From contig JBDSCZ010000150.1 of the NCBI GenBank assembly GCA_039920865.1, forward strand, positions 1 through 7,087: a stretch of DNA of 7,087 bases, written 5' to 3'. The position numbers and the translations under genes are program-made. The stretch comes from AVCC01 sp039920865 (lineage in GTDB: Bacteria > Pseudomonadota > Gammaproteobacteria > Burkholderiales > Burkholderiaceae_D). Below, piece by piece: positions 1 to 6,673 of the stretch (its first letter is position 1; every line of letters begins with the position of its first letter). Below the pieces are notes generated by a model that was given only the letters and a program-made list of their open reading frames with translations, was not told where the DNA came from and ran no database searches.

Positions 1-881
1 GAATGGTCTGCGCCCGGATACACCATCAAGGTCAGATTGGCTTTGCGATGCAGCGCGAATTGATCGCGCAGATAGAGGGCGGAGGCAACGGGTACGGCCT
101 GATCGGCATCGCCCATCGCCATCCAGACCGGCATCGACAGCGCCAGCAGATTTTCGGTGTGTTTCAAATCTCGTAACTCCGCCCAATAGCGCCAGGTGCG
201 CCCGCCAATATAGTGCGCGGGTGCATCCGGGTCGGCGGGTGGCGTGTCGAGCGCACTGAGAGCTGCCAGGTCAGCGGAAAATCCCTGTCTCTCTGCCTGC
301 AGTCGATAGGCATCGAGCGGATTCATGCCGCCGTTTGCAATGATCACTGCATGCGTGACAGCGGGAATCGCCCGCGCCAGCACCGGCACGATATCGCCGC
401 CCTCGGAAATCCCCGCTACCACGATGCGCTGCGGCGACGCACTGCGCCGGTGTGCCAGATCAAGCTGCGCACGGATGAATTCGGTCTGGTCGGCAATCCA
501 GCGGCTGGGATGGTCAGCCTTGATGAAATCGCGGCTGCAGCCCAAATTGCGGCCCCAGGTGCGTTCCTCGATGAAGCGTTTTTGCAGAATGAATATGCGC
601 AGCGGGCCAGACTCGCCCTCGAGTCCGCGAAAATAGTGCGGCAGAAAATATTGCATGCTGGTGCAATCGGAACCGCTGATCACAAATACAAATGTCTCCG
701 CTCGGCTTGCAGATTCCGGCGAAAGGCTTTTATCGAGCGTAAAAAAAATGGCGCGACCGCCGTCTTGAAACTGAAAATTCTGCGCCGGCACCGTCGAAGC
801 CGCATCGAGCGCCGGCGGCAATCCATGAAAGCTGCATCCCTGGCACAGGGCAATCGACAGCCACGCGAAAGACCGGTGCAT
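1..881 (-). CDS. Exported alpha/beta-hydrolase (partial, 3' end beyond the window)
   Basis: Translating the minus strand gives an uninterrupted frame of 293 codons that runs off the left edge. The N-terminus (MHRSFAWLSIALCQGC) looks like a signal peptide. Cys16 could be a lipid anchor, but Cys at -3 is an atypical lipobox. The body fits the alpha/beta-hydrolase fold: a strand FVFVISG (64-70), the nucleophile elbow G-I-S-E-G (Ser159), an acid in GDADQAVP (probably Asp260) and a His in PGADHS (His293) just before the edge. The triad order Ser-Asp-His matches the family. The substrate cannot be told; it resembles prolyl-oligopeptidase or dienelactone-hydrolase-like esterases. The start is uncertain: ATG at 881 is used here, but in-frame GTG at 899 (preceded by GGGG) and TTG at 923 would add a more basic N-region. 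The frame is the same as that of the 110-aa gene upstream, separated by its TGA (926-924), so the two genes are probably co-transcribed. Confidence 0.85.
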   Translation of the reverse strand, partial: MHRSFAWLSIALCQGCSFHGLPPALDAASTVPAQNFQFQDGGRAIFFTLDKSLSPESASRAETFVFVISGSDCTSMQYFLPHYFRGLEGESGPLRIFILQKRFIEERTWGRNLGCSRDFIKADHPSRWIADQTEFIRAQLDLAHRRSASPQRIVVAGISEGGDIVPVLARAIPAVTHAVIIANGGMNPLDAYRLQAERQGFSADLAALSALDTPPADPDAPAHYIGGRTWRYWAELRDLKHTENLLALSMPVWMAMGDADQAVPVASALYLRDQFALHRKANLTLMVYPGADH

Positions 882-923
882 CCATCGCCATCTACGCACG
901 AACCGCGCCCCGAACCTCTTCAA

Positions 924-1256
924 TCAACTGAAACCCGGAGTCGACCAGTGATCGGGGCCGCCCTCGCCGTGGTGTTCATTGAACTCCAGCAAGATGTCTG
1001 CGCGCACATTCTCGGGCAGATTCGGGTATCGCAGCCCCGCTTCGATCGCGCGATATTCGCTGATCGCCGCATCAAGCGCCGCCGGCACCGGGTATTGGTC
1101 CAGATAGGCGGCGATCCAGTCCTCGCTCAGGCCGGATTTCAGCTGATCCCGCTGTTCGTCGCTAAGCGCGGCGAAACCGCCGGCGCCGGCATCGATCCTC
1201 TGCATCAGCAGATCCAGCTCCTGCGCGCTGGACGGCGGTTCCGGGTAATGATCCAT
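924..1256 (-). CDS. Hypothetical acidic 110-aa protein
   Basis: I do not recognise this family. The protein starts MDHYPEPPSSAQELDLLMQR and ends DHWSTPGFS. It is acidic and mostly helical in appearance, with no signal peptide, membrane segment or cysteine, so it is probably cytoplasmic. A central LSDEQRDQLKSGLSEDW stretch and a later YPNLPENVRADILLEF stretch look like amphipathic helices. A purine-rich AGGAAAGAGAG lies about 8-18 bases before the ATG and may serve as a loosely placed ribosome binding site; an out-of-frame ATG overlaps just upstream. It follows the RND permease after about 100 bases and precedes the hydrolase closely, so it could be a distal member of the efflux transcript or the first gene of a separate unit with the hydrolase. 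The opposite-strand frame (213-1280) is longer, but its product is low-complexity and Arg-rich, and overlaps the well-supported hydrolase, so the minus strand is preferred. Confidence 0.7.
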   Translation of the reverse strand: MDHYPEPPSSAQELDLLMQRIDAGAGGFAALSDEQRDQLKSGLSEDWIAAYLDQYPVPAALDAAISEYRAIEAGLRYPNLPENVRADILLEFNEHHGEGGPDHWSTPGFS

Positions 1257-1360
1257 GGCATTGCTCTCTTTCCTGGTTGACAGACGGTGGGATGAATGGC
1301 TGTTATCAAATGTTATGCCATTCCCGGGCAGCGCCGTCGAATATTCTTGCCCTTACCCTG

Positions 1361-4300
1361 TTACGCCGGCGCAGCTGCGGTTGGTTCGGCGGCACGTCGC
1401 CAGCGGCGCATCCATTTTTTCGGCCCCATCACCAAACGGTATAGCAGCGGTATCACGAACAGCGTCAGCAGCGTCGAAAATCCCAGTCCCCAGACGATGC
1501 TGGACGCCACCGGTCCCCAGATCAGCGATTTTCCGCCGAGTCCGATCGCCAGCGAAAATAGTCCCGCAATGGTGGTCGACGAGGTGATCAGGATCGGCAC
1601 CACCCGCCGTCGTGCCGCAAACAGCGTTGCGTGCAATACGCTCATGCCGGCCGCGCGCCGTGCATTGGCGGCATCGATCAACACGATCGCCGAATTGACC
1701 GCGATCCCGGCCAGCGCAATCACGCCATATAACGTATACAGGCTCAAGGGATTGCCGGAAACGAACAGACCCAGCACCACGCCGACAAACGCCAGCGGCA
1801 CCGTGGCCAGGATCAGAAACGGCTGCCAATAGCTGCGGAACTGCGCAGCCAGAATCAGGTAAATCAAGCCGACCCCGATTGCGAACAGGCGCGCCATCGC
1901 GTCAATGCTTTCCTGGATGTCATCGAGCTCGCCCGAAAAATCCAGATCGACGCCCGGATAGCGCGATTGCAGCGCCGCCCAAGCCGCCTTGAGCTGCTTG
2001 TTGGCGCTCACGGTATCGTTGGTTTCCAGGTCCAGATTGGCTTCCAGCGTGATCGCCCGGCGCAGTTTGTAATGCCGGATGAAACCTTTCGATTCCTGCA
2101 TCGTGGCATCGACCAGTTGGCCCAGCGCGACGCTGCCGCCTTGCGGCAGCGGTACTCGGAATTGCAACACTGCATTGATGTCGGCCAGCGTTTCCGGCCG
2201 CGCCCGCACCACTACGTCGACCTTCTCGCCCTGATCGCGGATGCTGGCCACCGTTTCGCCATCGCCGTACAACCGCACCAACCGCGCTACATAAGCTGCG
2301 CTGAGGCCGGACTGCGCCAATGCCTCGCGCTTCAGGCGCAAGGTCAATTCCGGCCGGCCCGGTATATCGTCATCGGCCAGATCCTTGATGCCCCTGATCT
2401 TCTGCGCGGCCGCCTTGAGCGCATCGGTGGCACTGCGCAATTGTGCGTAATCGTCACTGCGTACCTTGACGCTGATCGGCTTGGCGGTCGGCGGCCCGCC
2501 CGAAATTTCCAGAAAGCCGATCTTGCCCTCGCCTGCATAATTCGCCAGTCGCTGGCGCATCGCATCGACCACCAGCGGCGTCTCGCGCATGTCACCGGTT
2601 CTGGGGTTCAGCGAGACGATCACCTGTCCGTATTGGGTACCGTAGAGCGGTTCGGTGTCCGTGAACTTGATGCCCGAAGTCGCGGTCAGCGAGCGCGCCT
2701 CGTCCGCCATCAAGGCCGGTTCGGCGGCTTTCAGGACCGCTTCGACTTCACCGTGGGTCTGGTCCAGCGTGACGCCGGCCGGCATGTCGACATTGATGTA
2801 AAAGAAGCGGATCGGGTCGAACGCAAAGAATTGCACCTTGACCAGTCCGCCGGCCACCAGCCCGGCCGCAACCAACATCGACGCCAGCGTGACCGCCAGC
2901 GATACCTTGGGCCAGCGCATGACCTTTATCAGCGTTTGCGCATACTTCACGCGCAAGCGGTGCGTGAAGCGTTCGCGCCAGACCTGCATCCGCGATTTCT
3001 TTGTGAAATCGGGGCGCAGCGCCAGTATGTGTACCGGCAATATCCAGTACGCTTCGATCAGGCTGACTGCCAGCGCAACGGTCACCACAAACGGCACCAC
3101 GAACATGAATTTGCCGAGTATGCCCGGCAGCAGCATCAACGGCAAAAACGCGGCGCAGGTGGTGGCAATCGAAGAAAACACCGGGAATGCGACTTCGCCG
3201 ACGCCATTGACCACTGCGCTGTGTGGCGCCTCGCCGCGCTGCATCCGGTAATAGATCGCTTCGACGATCACCACAGCATCATCGACCAGCATGCCCAGCG
3301 CGATCACAGCGCCCAGCAGCACGGTCAGGTTCAGCGTGGAACCAATCAGGCTAACGATGAAGAAGGTGCCGGCCAGCGAAAACGGAATCCCGAGTCCGAC
3401 TAGCACCGAGATACGGCTGCCCAAAAATATCCAGCACAGCAGCATCACCATCACCCAACCGAACAGCGCATTGGTTTGCATGATCGAAATCGCATTGCGG
3501 GTCGGATAGGTCTGATCGTCGATCAGCGCCAGTTGCACACCCTGGCTGGACAGGATCGCATTCTTTTTCGCGATGTATGTTTGCAGCCGATCTACCAGCT
3601 CCAGCGTATTCGCCTGCGCCTGTTTGGTCACCGCAAAAATGATCGCTGGCTGGTTGTTATAGGTGACGCGCTGATTCACCCGTTCGGTGCCGCGCGCAAC
3701 GCTGCCCACCTGGTCCAGCGCAAAATCACCGCCGGCATGCTGCACCGGTATCTGCGCCAGCAGTTCCGGGTCGGGCGACTTGCCTTCCATCCGCACCAGC
3801 CATTCGCGATCGGCGACGCGGGTGCGCCCGCCGAGGGTATTGCGAAACCACGCGCCGACCGAATCCGCGACCTGGGTCGCATTGGCGCCACGCAGTTCCA
3901 GAGCCTGCGGGTCGAAATCGACGTGCAGCTGCGGCTCCGGAAAGCCGGTCGGCAGCAGCGAATCGACCCCTCGGATGTCTCTCAGATCGGTTTCGATTTG
4001 CGCCGCCGCGCTGCGCAACTGCTCGCCGCCAGCAACCCCGTGGACTGCCACCATAGCGGTCGGAAAGCCGTTTGAGGTGGTAATTTCCATCACGACCGGA
4101 TCGTCAGCCTCAGCCGGCAATTCGGCGCTGGCCTTGTTTTGCACTTCGCGCCGCAGATCGACCATCCGCTTGTCGAAATCGCGTTCTGATAAATCGTTGA
4201 AGCGCACCAGGATCGATGCAATGTTTTCGCGGCTGTTGCTGGAGACGTAGCGGATATCCTTGACCTGGCGCAACGCATCTTCCAGTGGCGCGGTCAGTTC

Positions 4301-4483
4301 GCGCTCGACATCGACAGCCGATGCGCCGGGCAGCACGCTAATAATAGAAACCCAGTTGAAGTTGATTTCCGGGTCTTGGGCGCGCGGCATGCCGAGGTAG
4401 GACAGAATGCCGAGCGCCAGCACCACCACGAAGGTGATATTGGCCAGCGGATGATTGGCAAGCAGGCGGTCGACCATGCGCAT
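1361..4483 (-). CDS. RND-family efflux permease (AcrB/AcrD/AcrF-like inner-membrane subunit)
   Basis: This is the proton-driven inner-membrane pump of a tripartite efflux system. The 1040-aa length is normal for the HAE type. The architecture is visible: TM1 (about 14-32), a large periplasmic loop (33-335), TM2-6 (336-485), TM7 (about 527-548), a second periplasmic loop (550-865) and TM8-12 (866-1017), then a basic, Ala/Pro-rich cytoplasmic tail. TM4 carries GMLVDDAVVIVE with the Asp401-Asp402 pair that binds protons in AcrB. TM11 carries PILITSS, whose Thr967 matches AcrB Thr978. TM10 reads GIAVNSAIVLID, so Asn930 stands where AcrB has the relay Lys940. This is not the heavy-metal CzcA/CusA signature, so organic substrates are more likely, but the substrate is unknown. 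The ATG at 4483 has AAGGA nine bases upstream, and another in-frame ATG lies two codons later. It lies 12 bases after the adaptor stop, so translation is probably coupled. No outer-membrane channel gene is in the window. Confidence 0.95.
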   Translation of the reverse strand: MRMVDRLLANHPLANITFVVVLALGILSYLGMPRAQDPEINFNWVSIISVLPGASAVDVERELTAPLEDALRQVKDIRYVSSNSRENIASILVRFNDLSERDFDKRMVDLRREVQNKASAELPAEADDPVVMEITTSNGFPTAMVAVHGVAGGEQLRSAAAQIETDLRDIRGVDSLLPTGFPEPQLHVDFDPQALELRGANATQVADSVGAWFRNTLGGRTRVADREWLVRMEGKSPDPELLAQIPVQHAGGDFALDQVGSVARGTERVNQRVTYNNQPAIIFAVTKQAQANTLELVDRLQTYIAKKNAILSSQGVQLALIDDQTYPTRNAISIMQTNALFGWVMVMLLCWIFLGSRISVLVGLGIPFSLAGTFFIVSLIGSTLNLTVLLGAVIALGMLVDDAVVIVEAIYYRMQRGEAPHSAVVNGVGEVAFPVFSSIATTCAAFLPLMLLPGILGKFMFVVPFVVTVALAVSLIEAYWILPVHILALRPDFTKKSRMQVWRERFTHRLRVKYAQTLIKVMRWPKVSLAVTLASMLVAAGLVAGGLVKVQFFAFDPIRFFYINVDMPAGVTLDQTHGEVEAVLKAAEPALMADEARSLTATSGIKFTDTEPLYGTQYGQVIVSLNPRTGDMRETPLVVDAMRQRLANYAGEGKIGFLEISGGPPTAKPISVKVRSDDYAQLRSATDALKAAAQKIRGIKDLADDDIPGRPELTLRLKREALAQSGLSAAYVARLVRLYGDGETVASIRDQGEKVDVVVRARPETLADINAVLQFRVPLPQGGSVALGQLVDATMQESKGFIRHYKLRRAITLEANLDLETNDTVSANKQLKAAWAALQSRYPGVDLDFSGELDDIQESIDAMARLFAIGVGLIYLILAAQFRSYWQPFLILATVPLAFVGVVLGLFVSGNPLSLYTLYGVIALAGIAVNSAIVLIDAANARRAAGMSVLHATLFAARRRVVPILITSSTTIAGLFSLAIGLGGKSLIWGPVASSIVWGLGFSTLLTLFVIPLLYRLVMGPKKWMRRWRRAAEPTAAAPA

Positions 4484-4492
4484 GACGGTCGA

Positions 4493-4497
4493 TCCTT
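4493..4497 (-). promoter_or_regulatory. Permease Shine-Dalgarno overlapping the adaptor stop codon
   Basis: On the minus strand the adaptor ends in TAAGGA: the TAA stop (4498-4496) shares two bases with the AAGGA ribosome binding site, which is nine bases from the permease ATG at 4483. This arrangement supports operon structure and translational coupling, and supports the ATG at 4483 over the later ATG at 4477. Confidence 0.7.
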
Positions 4498-5494
4498 ACT
4501 TGGCTGAAGCTGCAGGCGGATTGGCCAGCGCAAAACGGCCGGCGTCGATCACGCGGGTTGCCAGCGGCCAGTCCACCGGCACCGGCCGGCCGTTCTGCGC
4601 CTGCGGCAGCGGCTTGAAGAGCGGCTTGCCGGCCTCCTCCACCCACACCCCCAATTGGGCGCCGCGCTGCTGCACATAGGCGGCGGGCAAATGCGGCTTG
4701 TTGCTGGCCCACACCAACTCACCGGCCGAACCCGATACCAGCGCCTGCTCGGCTTGCAAAATCACATCGCGGGTTTGCGCCTTGGGATCGATCACCGCTG
4801 CAATGCGCACGATCTTTGCAGGGAAAGTTTGCCCGGATTGCTTGAACACCGGCGCCTTGTCGCCTTTCAATGCGGCGATATCGCGCTGCGGCACGCGGGC
4901 GCGCAATTCGTTTTTCGATTCTTCCACCAGGGTCACGATCGGTTGGCCGGGCGCGGCCAGTTCGCCTTCGCCGGCCAGTCGCTCTTTGACCGTGCCGGCA
5001 AACGGTGCGCGCAAGGTGGTTTTTTCCAGCGACAGTTTGGCCTGCGCGACGCCGTGACGGGCAATCTTGATTTCGCTGTCGAGCACTGCCATTTCGGTGC
5101 GACGCTGCTCCAGCACCTGTGCCGACACAAATTGCGACGCATGCAAGGCCTTGGCCTGTGCAAACTGCAGCTCGGCCAACTTGTAGCGATTCTGTAGCAG
5201 ATTGACCTGGTTGCCGGCCTGCTCCAGCGACAACTGGTACTGGCGCTGATCCAGCTTCACCAGGATCGCGCCTTTGCGCACCGACTGGCCCAGCCTGACC
5301 GTGATCTGCTGGATGCGTGCGCTGACTTCGGCAGCGATGCGGCTCTCGTTTTCCGCCACGACTTGCGCCAGCGCACGGGACTCAGGATAGATCGCCAGCT
5401 GCGACAGCGGTTTGGCGGTGTATCCAGCGACAGCGATGGCCGCGCAGACGGGAAGCGACGTCCCGAGTAACAGGAAAAGCAGTATTGCGCGCAT
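4496..5494 (-). CDS. RND efflux periplasmic adaptor (membrane fusion protein, HlyD/AcrA-like)
   Basis: This 332-aa protein bridges the RND permease and an outer-membrane channel in the periplasm. The N-terminus (MRAILLFLLLGTSLPVCAA) is a signal peptide, and no canonical lipobox is present. The order of parts is typical: a first lipoyl half (about 51-83, RIAAEVSARIQQITV then GAILVKLD), an alpha-helical hairpin rich in Gln/Ala/Leu (84-156), a second lipoyl half (160-191, LRAPFAGTVKERLAGEGEL), a beta-barrel (about 194-260) and a membrane-proximal part (261-323). The short hairpin and total length suggest a compact adaptor. The open frame extends upstream to 5605, but the extra 37 residues (LRKCKISLRNCHATFEWP and neighbours) are not signal-like and would cover the promoter. 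The ATG at 5494 begins the signal peptide and has GGAAA about seven bases upstream. It is the first gene of the operon with the permease. Confidence 0.92.
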   Translation of the reverse strand: MRAILLFLLLGTSLPVCAAIAVAGYTAKPLSQLAIYPESRALAQVVAENESRIAAEVSARIQQITVRLGQSVRKGAILVKLDQRQYQLSLEQAGNQVNLLQNRYKLAELQFAQAKALHASQFVSAQVLEQRRTEMAVLDSEIKIARHGVAQAKLSLEKTTLRAPFAGTVKERLAGEGELAAPGQPIVTLVEESKNELRARVPQRDIAALKGDKAPVFKQSGQTFPAKIVRIAAVIDPKAQTRDVILQAEQALVSGSAGELVWASNKPHLPAAYVQQRGAQLGVWVEEAGKPLFKPLPQAQNGRPVPVDWPLATRVIDAGRFALANPPAASAK

Positions 5495-5524
5495 CTTCGC
5501 ATTTCCATTGGTTGAATCGACAAG

Positions 5525-5554
5525 ATGATAGCAAAGTGGCCACTCGAATGTTGC
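5525..5554 (-). promoter_or_regulatory. Candidate extended -10 sigma-70 promoter of the efflux operon
   Basis: On the minus strand TGCTATCAT (5533-5525) matches the extended -10 form TGnTATAAT with one mismatch in the hexamer. The best -35 is only GCAACA (5554-5549), 18 bases away, three of six matches, which is acceptable for an extended -10 promoter. Transcription would start near 5518, leaving a leader of about 24 bases before the adaptor ATG. It also argues against starting the adaptor at 5605. I see no clear dyad operator next to it. Confidence 0.45.
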
Positions 5555-5720
5555 ATGGCAATTCCGGAGTGAAATCTTGCACTTCCGCAATGATTCAGCC
5601 AACAATCACGATATCAAGACCTGCGACAGCCGATTGGCGCCAGGTCCGGGAAGTGTTTTGGTGCCGATCGGTGATCACATTGCACTTCCAGTCGTACGCG
5701 CTGCCGGATATATCCAACGT

Positions 5721-5745
5721 GAAAATGCCAGCCGATTTGGCTGGC
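5721..5745 (-). terminator. Probable Rho-independent terminator after the CHRD gene
   Basis: Read on the minus strand, GCCAGCC-AAATC-GGCTGGC forms a perfect 7-bp, GC-rich stem with a 5-base loop (5745-5727), followed by ATTTTC. The U-run is short but the position, 74 bases past the CHRD stop and before the efflux promoter, suits a terminator. A second copy of the left arm lies 10 bases further upstream. Confidence 0.6.
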
Positions 5746-5758
5746 TTTGGCTGGCTTT
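5739..5758. repeat. Tandem 10-bp direct repeat (GGCTGGCTTT x2)
   Basis: On the plus strand GGCTGGCTTT occurs twice head to tail (5739-5748 and 5749-5758), followed by a partial third GG. The first copy forms one arm of the terminator hairpin. The second copy gives an alternative partner for the same opposite arm, so two mutually exclusive hairpins can form. It probably arose by replication slippage. Confidence 0.8.
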
Positions 5759-5767
5759 GGTTTGCCT

Positions 5768-5802
5768 GCACCGCGGCAGCGGCACCGACCGCGCCGCGAT
5801 GC
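5768..5802 (-). other. Strong hairpin in the 3' flank of the CHRD gene
   Basis: On the minus strand the arms GCATCGCGGC and GCCGCGGTGC pair over 10 positions, including one G-U in RNA. Inside them GCGG and CCGC add four more pairs around the loop TCGGTG, with a single bulged base. It begins 17 bases after the CHRD stop codon. No U-tract follows, so on its own it is not a classical terminator. It may protect the 3' end of the mRNA or act together with the following terminator hairpin. Confidence 0.65.
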
Positions 5803-5818
5803 ACAGTTGAAAATATCT

Positions 5819-6373
5819 TTACTTCGGCGCTAGCTGGCCCCGGATTTCGCCGTCCGGATGGGCTGCACTGTGGACGTTGACGTACAGATTACCCGCCATA
5901 TAACTGGCATATTGCACATCGCTCAGCATCGCGCCGGTCGGGACAACCCATCCGTTGTTAGCGCCTTTTGCCAGCGCAATGATGACCTTGCCATTGGTGC
6001 CGGCAGCGCCATCGTGGATATGGGCGGCCTTCCCGTCGATACCTGTAGTCATGATGCTACCGCTTACCGATTTATCTGCCGACACCGAAATCATGCCCTT
6101 GCCAGTGGCAGAGGTGCTGACCGGTGGAACTTCCTGGCGGCCGTCCAGTGTGATGGCTAACATGCCCTGCATCATGCCATCCGACATGCCTACCATCTTG
6201 CCATCCGACATGTCTCCCATTTTGCCATGCGGCATACCCTGCATCTTGCCATCCGACATACCTTGCATCTTGCCGGTATCAGACATGCCCGCTTTGGAGG
6301 CGCAGCCTGTCGCAACGATGACGGTTATCACGCTCAACAAGATCGGCAACTGTTTTTTTGAAAAGAGCTTCAT
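5819..6373 (-). CDS. CHRD-domain lipoprotein with Met-rich repeat
   Basis: The 184-aa protein starts with a lipoprotein signal (MKLFSKKQLPILLSVITV then IVATGC, lipid on Cys24). A linker follows with an eight-residue repeat of the form GKMQGMSD (about 34-71) holding most of the 12 methionines found between residues 30 and 71. Residues 72-184 form a CHRD domain: QEVPP near its start, AAHIHDGAAG (116-125) and the C-terminal VNVHSAAHPDGEIRGQL signature. CHRD domains are Ig-like folds named from chordin and common in bacterial envelope proteins, with no settled function. It probably sits in the periplasm or on the outer membrane; Ala and Ser at +2 and +3 do not suggest inner-membrane retention. 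The frame is open up to 6643, but that extension overlaps the DUF3309 gene in another frame. The ATG at 6373 begins the signal peptide and has GAGGA nine bases upstream. It lies 44 bases downstream of the DUF3309 gene, probably on one transcript. Confidence 0.9.
   Translation of the reverse strand: MKLFSKKQLPILLSVITVIVATGCASKAGMSDTGKMQGMSDGKMQGMPHGKMGDMSDGKMVGMSDGMMQGMLAITLDGRQEVPPVSTSATGKGMISVSADKSVSGSIMTTGIDGKAAHIHDGAAGTNGKVIIALAKGANNGWVVPTGAMLSDVQYASYMAGNLYVNVHSAAHPDGEIRGQLAPK
6161..6274 (-). repeat. 24-bp tandem repeat encoding the Met-rich octapeptides
   Basis: About five in-frame, imperfect 24-base units encode GKMQGMSD, GKMQGMPH, GKMGDMSD, GKMVGMSD and GMMQGM. On the plus strand the recurring words are CATCTTGCCATCCGACAT and close variants. 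The period is a multiple of three, so copy number can change without a frameshift. Confidence 0.85.
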
Positions 6374-6417
6374 ATATGTGCATCCTCGTAGGGTATCAAG
6401 AGTGTGTTGCGCAGGTT

Positions 6418-6576
6418 TCAAAGCCGTCCGGTCAGCAGCAGTATAAGCAGAATCACGACCACGACGCCAATCAGCCCGCTTGGGCCATAGCCCCAACTTC
6501 GGCTGTGCGGCCAGCTCGGGAACGCGCCGACCAGGACCAGGATCAGGACGATCAGCAGGATGGTTCCGATACTCAT
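6418..6576 (-). CDS. DUF3309-type small membrane protein (52 aa)
   Basis: This short gene is easy to miss. The product begins MSIGTILLIVLILVLVGAF, continues PSWPHSRSWGYGPSG, and ends in a second hydrophobic run IGVVVVILLILLLTGRL. Two hydrophobic segments flank a short Trp/Pro/Gly-rich loop. The W-P-x-S-R-x-W-G-Y-x-P-S-G core and terminal GRL fit the DUF3309 family as I remember it, whose function is unknown. The protein should be an inner-membrane hairpin. The ATG at 6576 has a near-perfect AAGGAG (6588-6583) with a 6-base spacer, the strongest ribosome binding site in the window. It is probably the first gene of a unit with the CHRD lipoprotein. Confidence 0.88.
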   Translation of the reverse strand: MSIGTILLIVLILVLVGAFPSWPHSRSWGYGPSGLIGVVVVILLILLLTGRL

Positions 6577-6626
6577 TAGAGTCTCCTTGATTTTTGAATG
6601 GCCGAAAGCGATGCAACGGCAATTTT

Positions 6627-6655
6627 TTTATAGTGCGATCCATGCATTAATGAAA
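6627..6655 (-). promoter_or_regulatory. Possible promoter of the DUF3309-CHRD unit
   Basis: On the minus strand TATAAA (6632-6627) is a good -10 box and is followed by an A-rich stretch. The -35 is weak: TTCATT (6654-6649) at 16 bases or TTTCAT (6655-6650) at 17 bases. Transcription would start near 6620, leaving a leader of about 44 bases. An activator or an alternative sigma factor may compensate for the poor -35. Confidence 0.35.
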
Positions 6656-6673
6656 CGCTACGAACTAGCAGCT

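Larger units (their letters stand above)
5495..5818. other. 324-base gene-free stretch between the CHRD gene and the efflux operon
   Basis: No convincing gene lies here. A 69-codon minus-strand frame (5595-5804) has no Shine-Dalgarno and starts inside a strong hairpin, so it is not called. The stretch holds, in minus-strand order, an imperfect 14-bp hairpin (5768-5802), a tandem 10-base repeat and terminator hairpin (5727-5758), a small GTGATCAC palindrome (5671-5678) and the candidate adaptor promoter (5525-5554). The roughly 170 bases between terminator and promoter show nothing I can name, though a regulator-binding site could lie there. Confidence 0.6.

Noticed and set aside
213..1280. 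355-aa plus-strand open frame
   Set aside because: It is antisense to the hydrolase with a visible catalytic triad and to the 110-aa gene. The translation is Arg-rich with no motif, and no ribosome binding site was seen.
1967..3403. 478-aa plus-strand open frame
   Set aside because: It lies fully antisense to the RND permease, which has clear domains and motifs. Its product is Arg/Gln/His-rich without recognisable domains, as expected for an antisense frame in GC-rich DNA.
5495..5605. N-terminal extension of the adaptor to an ATG at 5605
   Set aside because: The added 37 residues are not signal-like and precede a proper signal peptide at 5494. The extension would also cover the extended -10 promoter candidate.
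5661..5685. Possible operator around GTGATCAC flanked by GTGC and GCAC
   Set aside because: Only the central 8 bases and the 4-base ends are symmetric; the bases between do not match as a dyad. It is also about 140 bases from the adaptor promoter candidate.
5595..5804. 69-aa minus-strand frame between the CHRD gene and the adaptor
   Set aside because: No Shine-Dalgarno is present, the start lies within a strong hairpin, and the frame crosses the terminator and tandem repeat. No recognisable protein features.
6374..6643. 90-residue N-terminal extension of the CHRD protein
   Set aside because: The added residues are Arg/Pro-rich and are the out-of-frame reading of the DUF3309 gene. The lipoprotein signal starts at 6373 with its own ribosome binding site.
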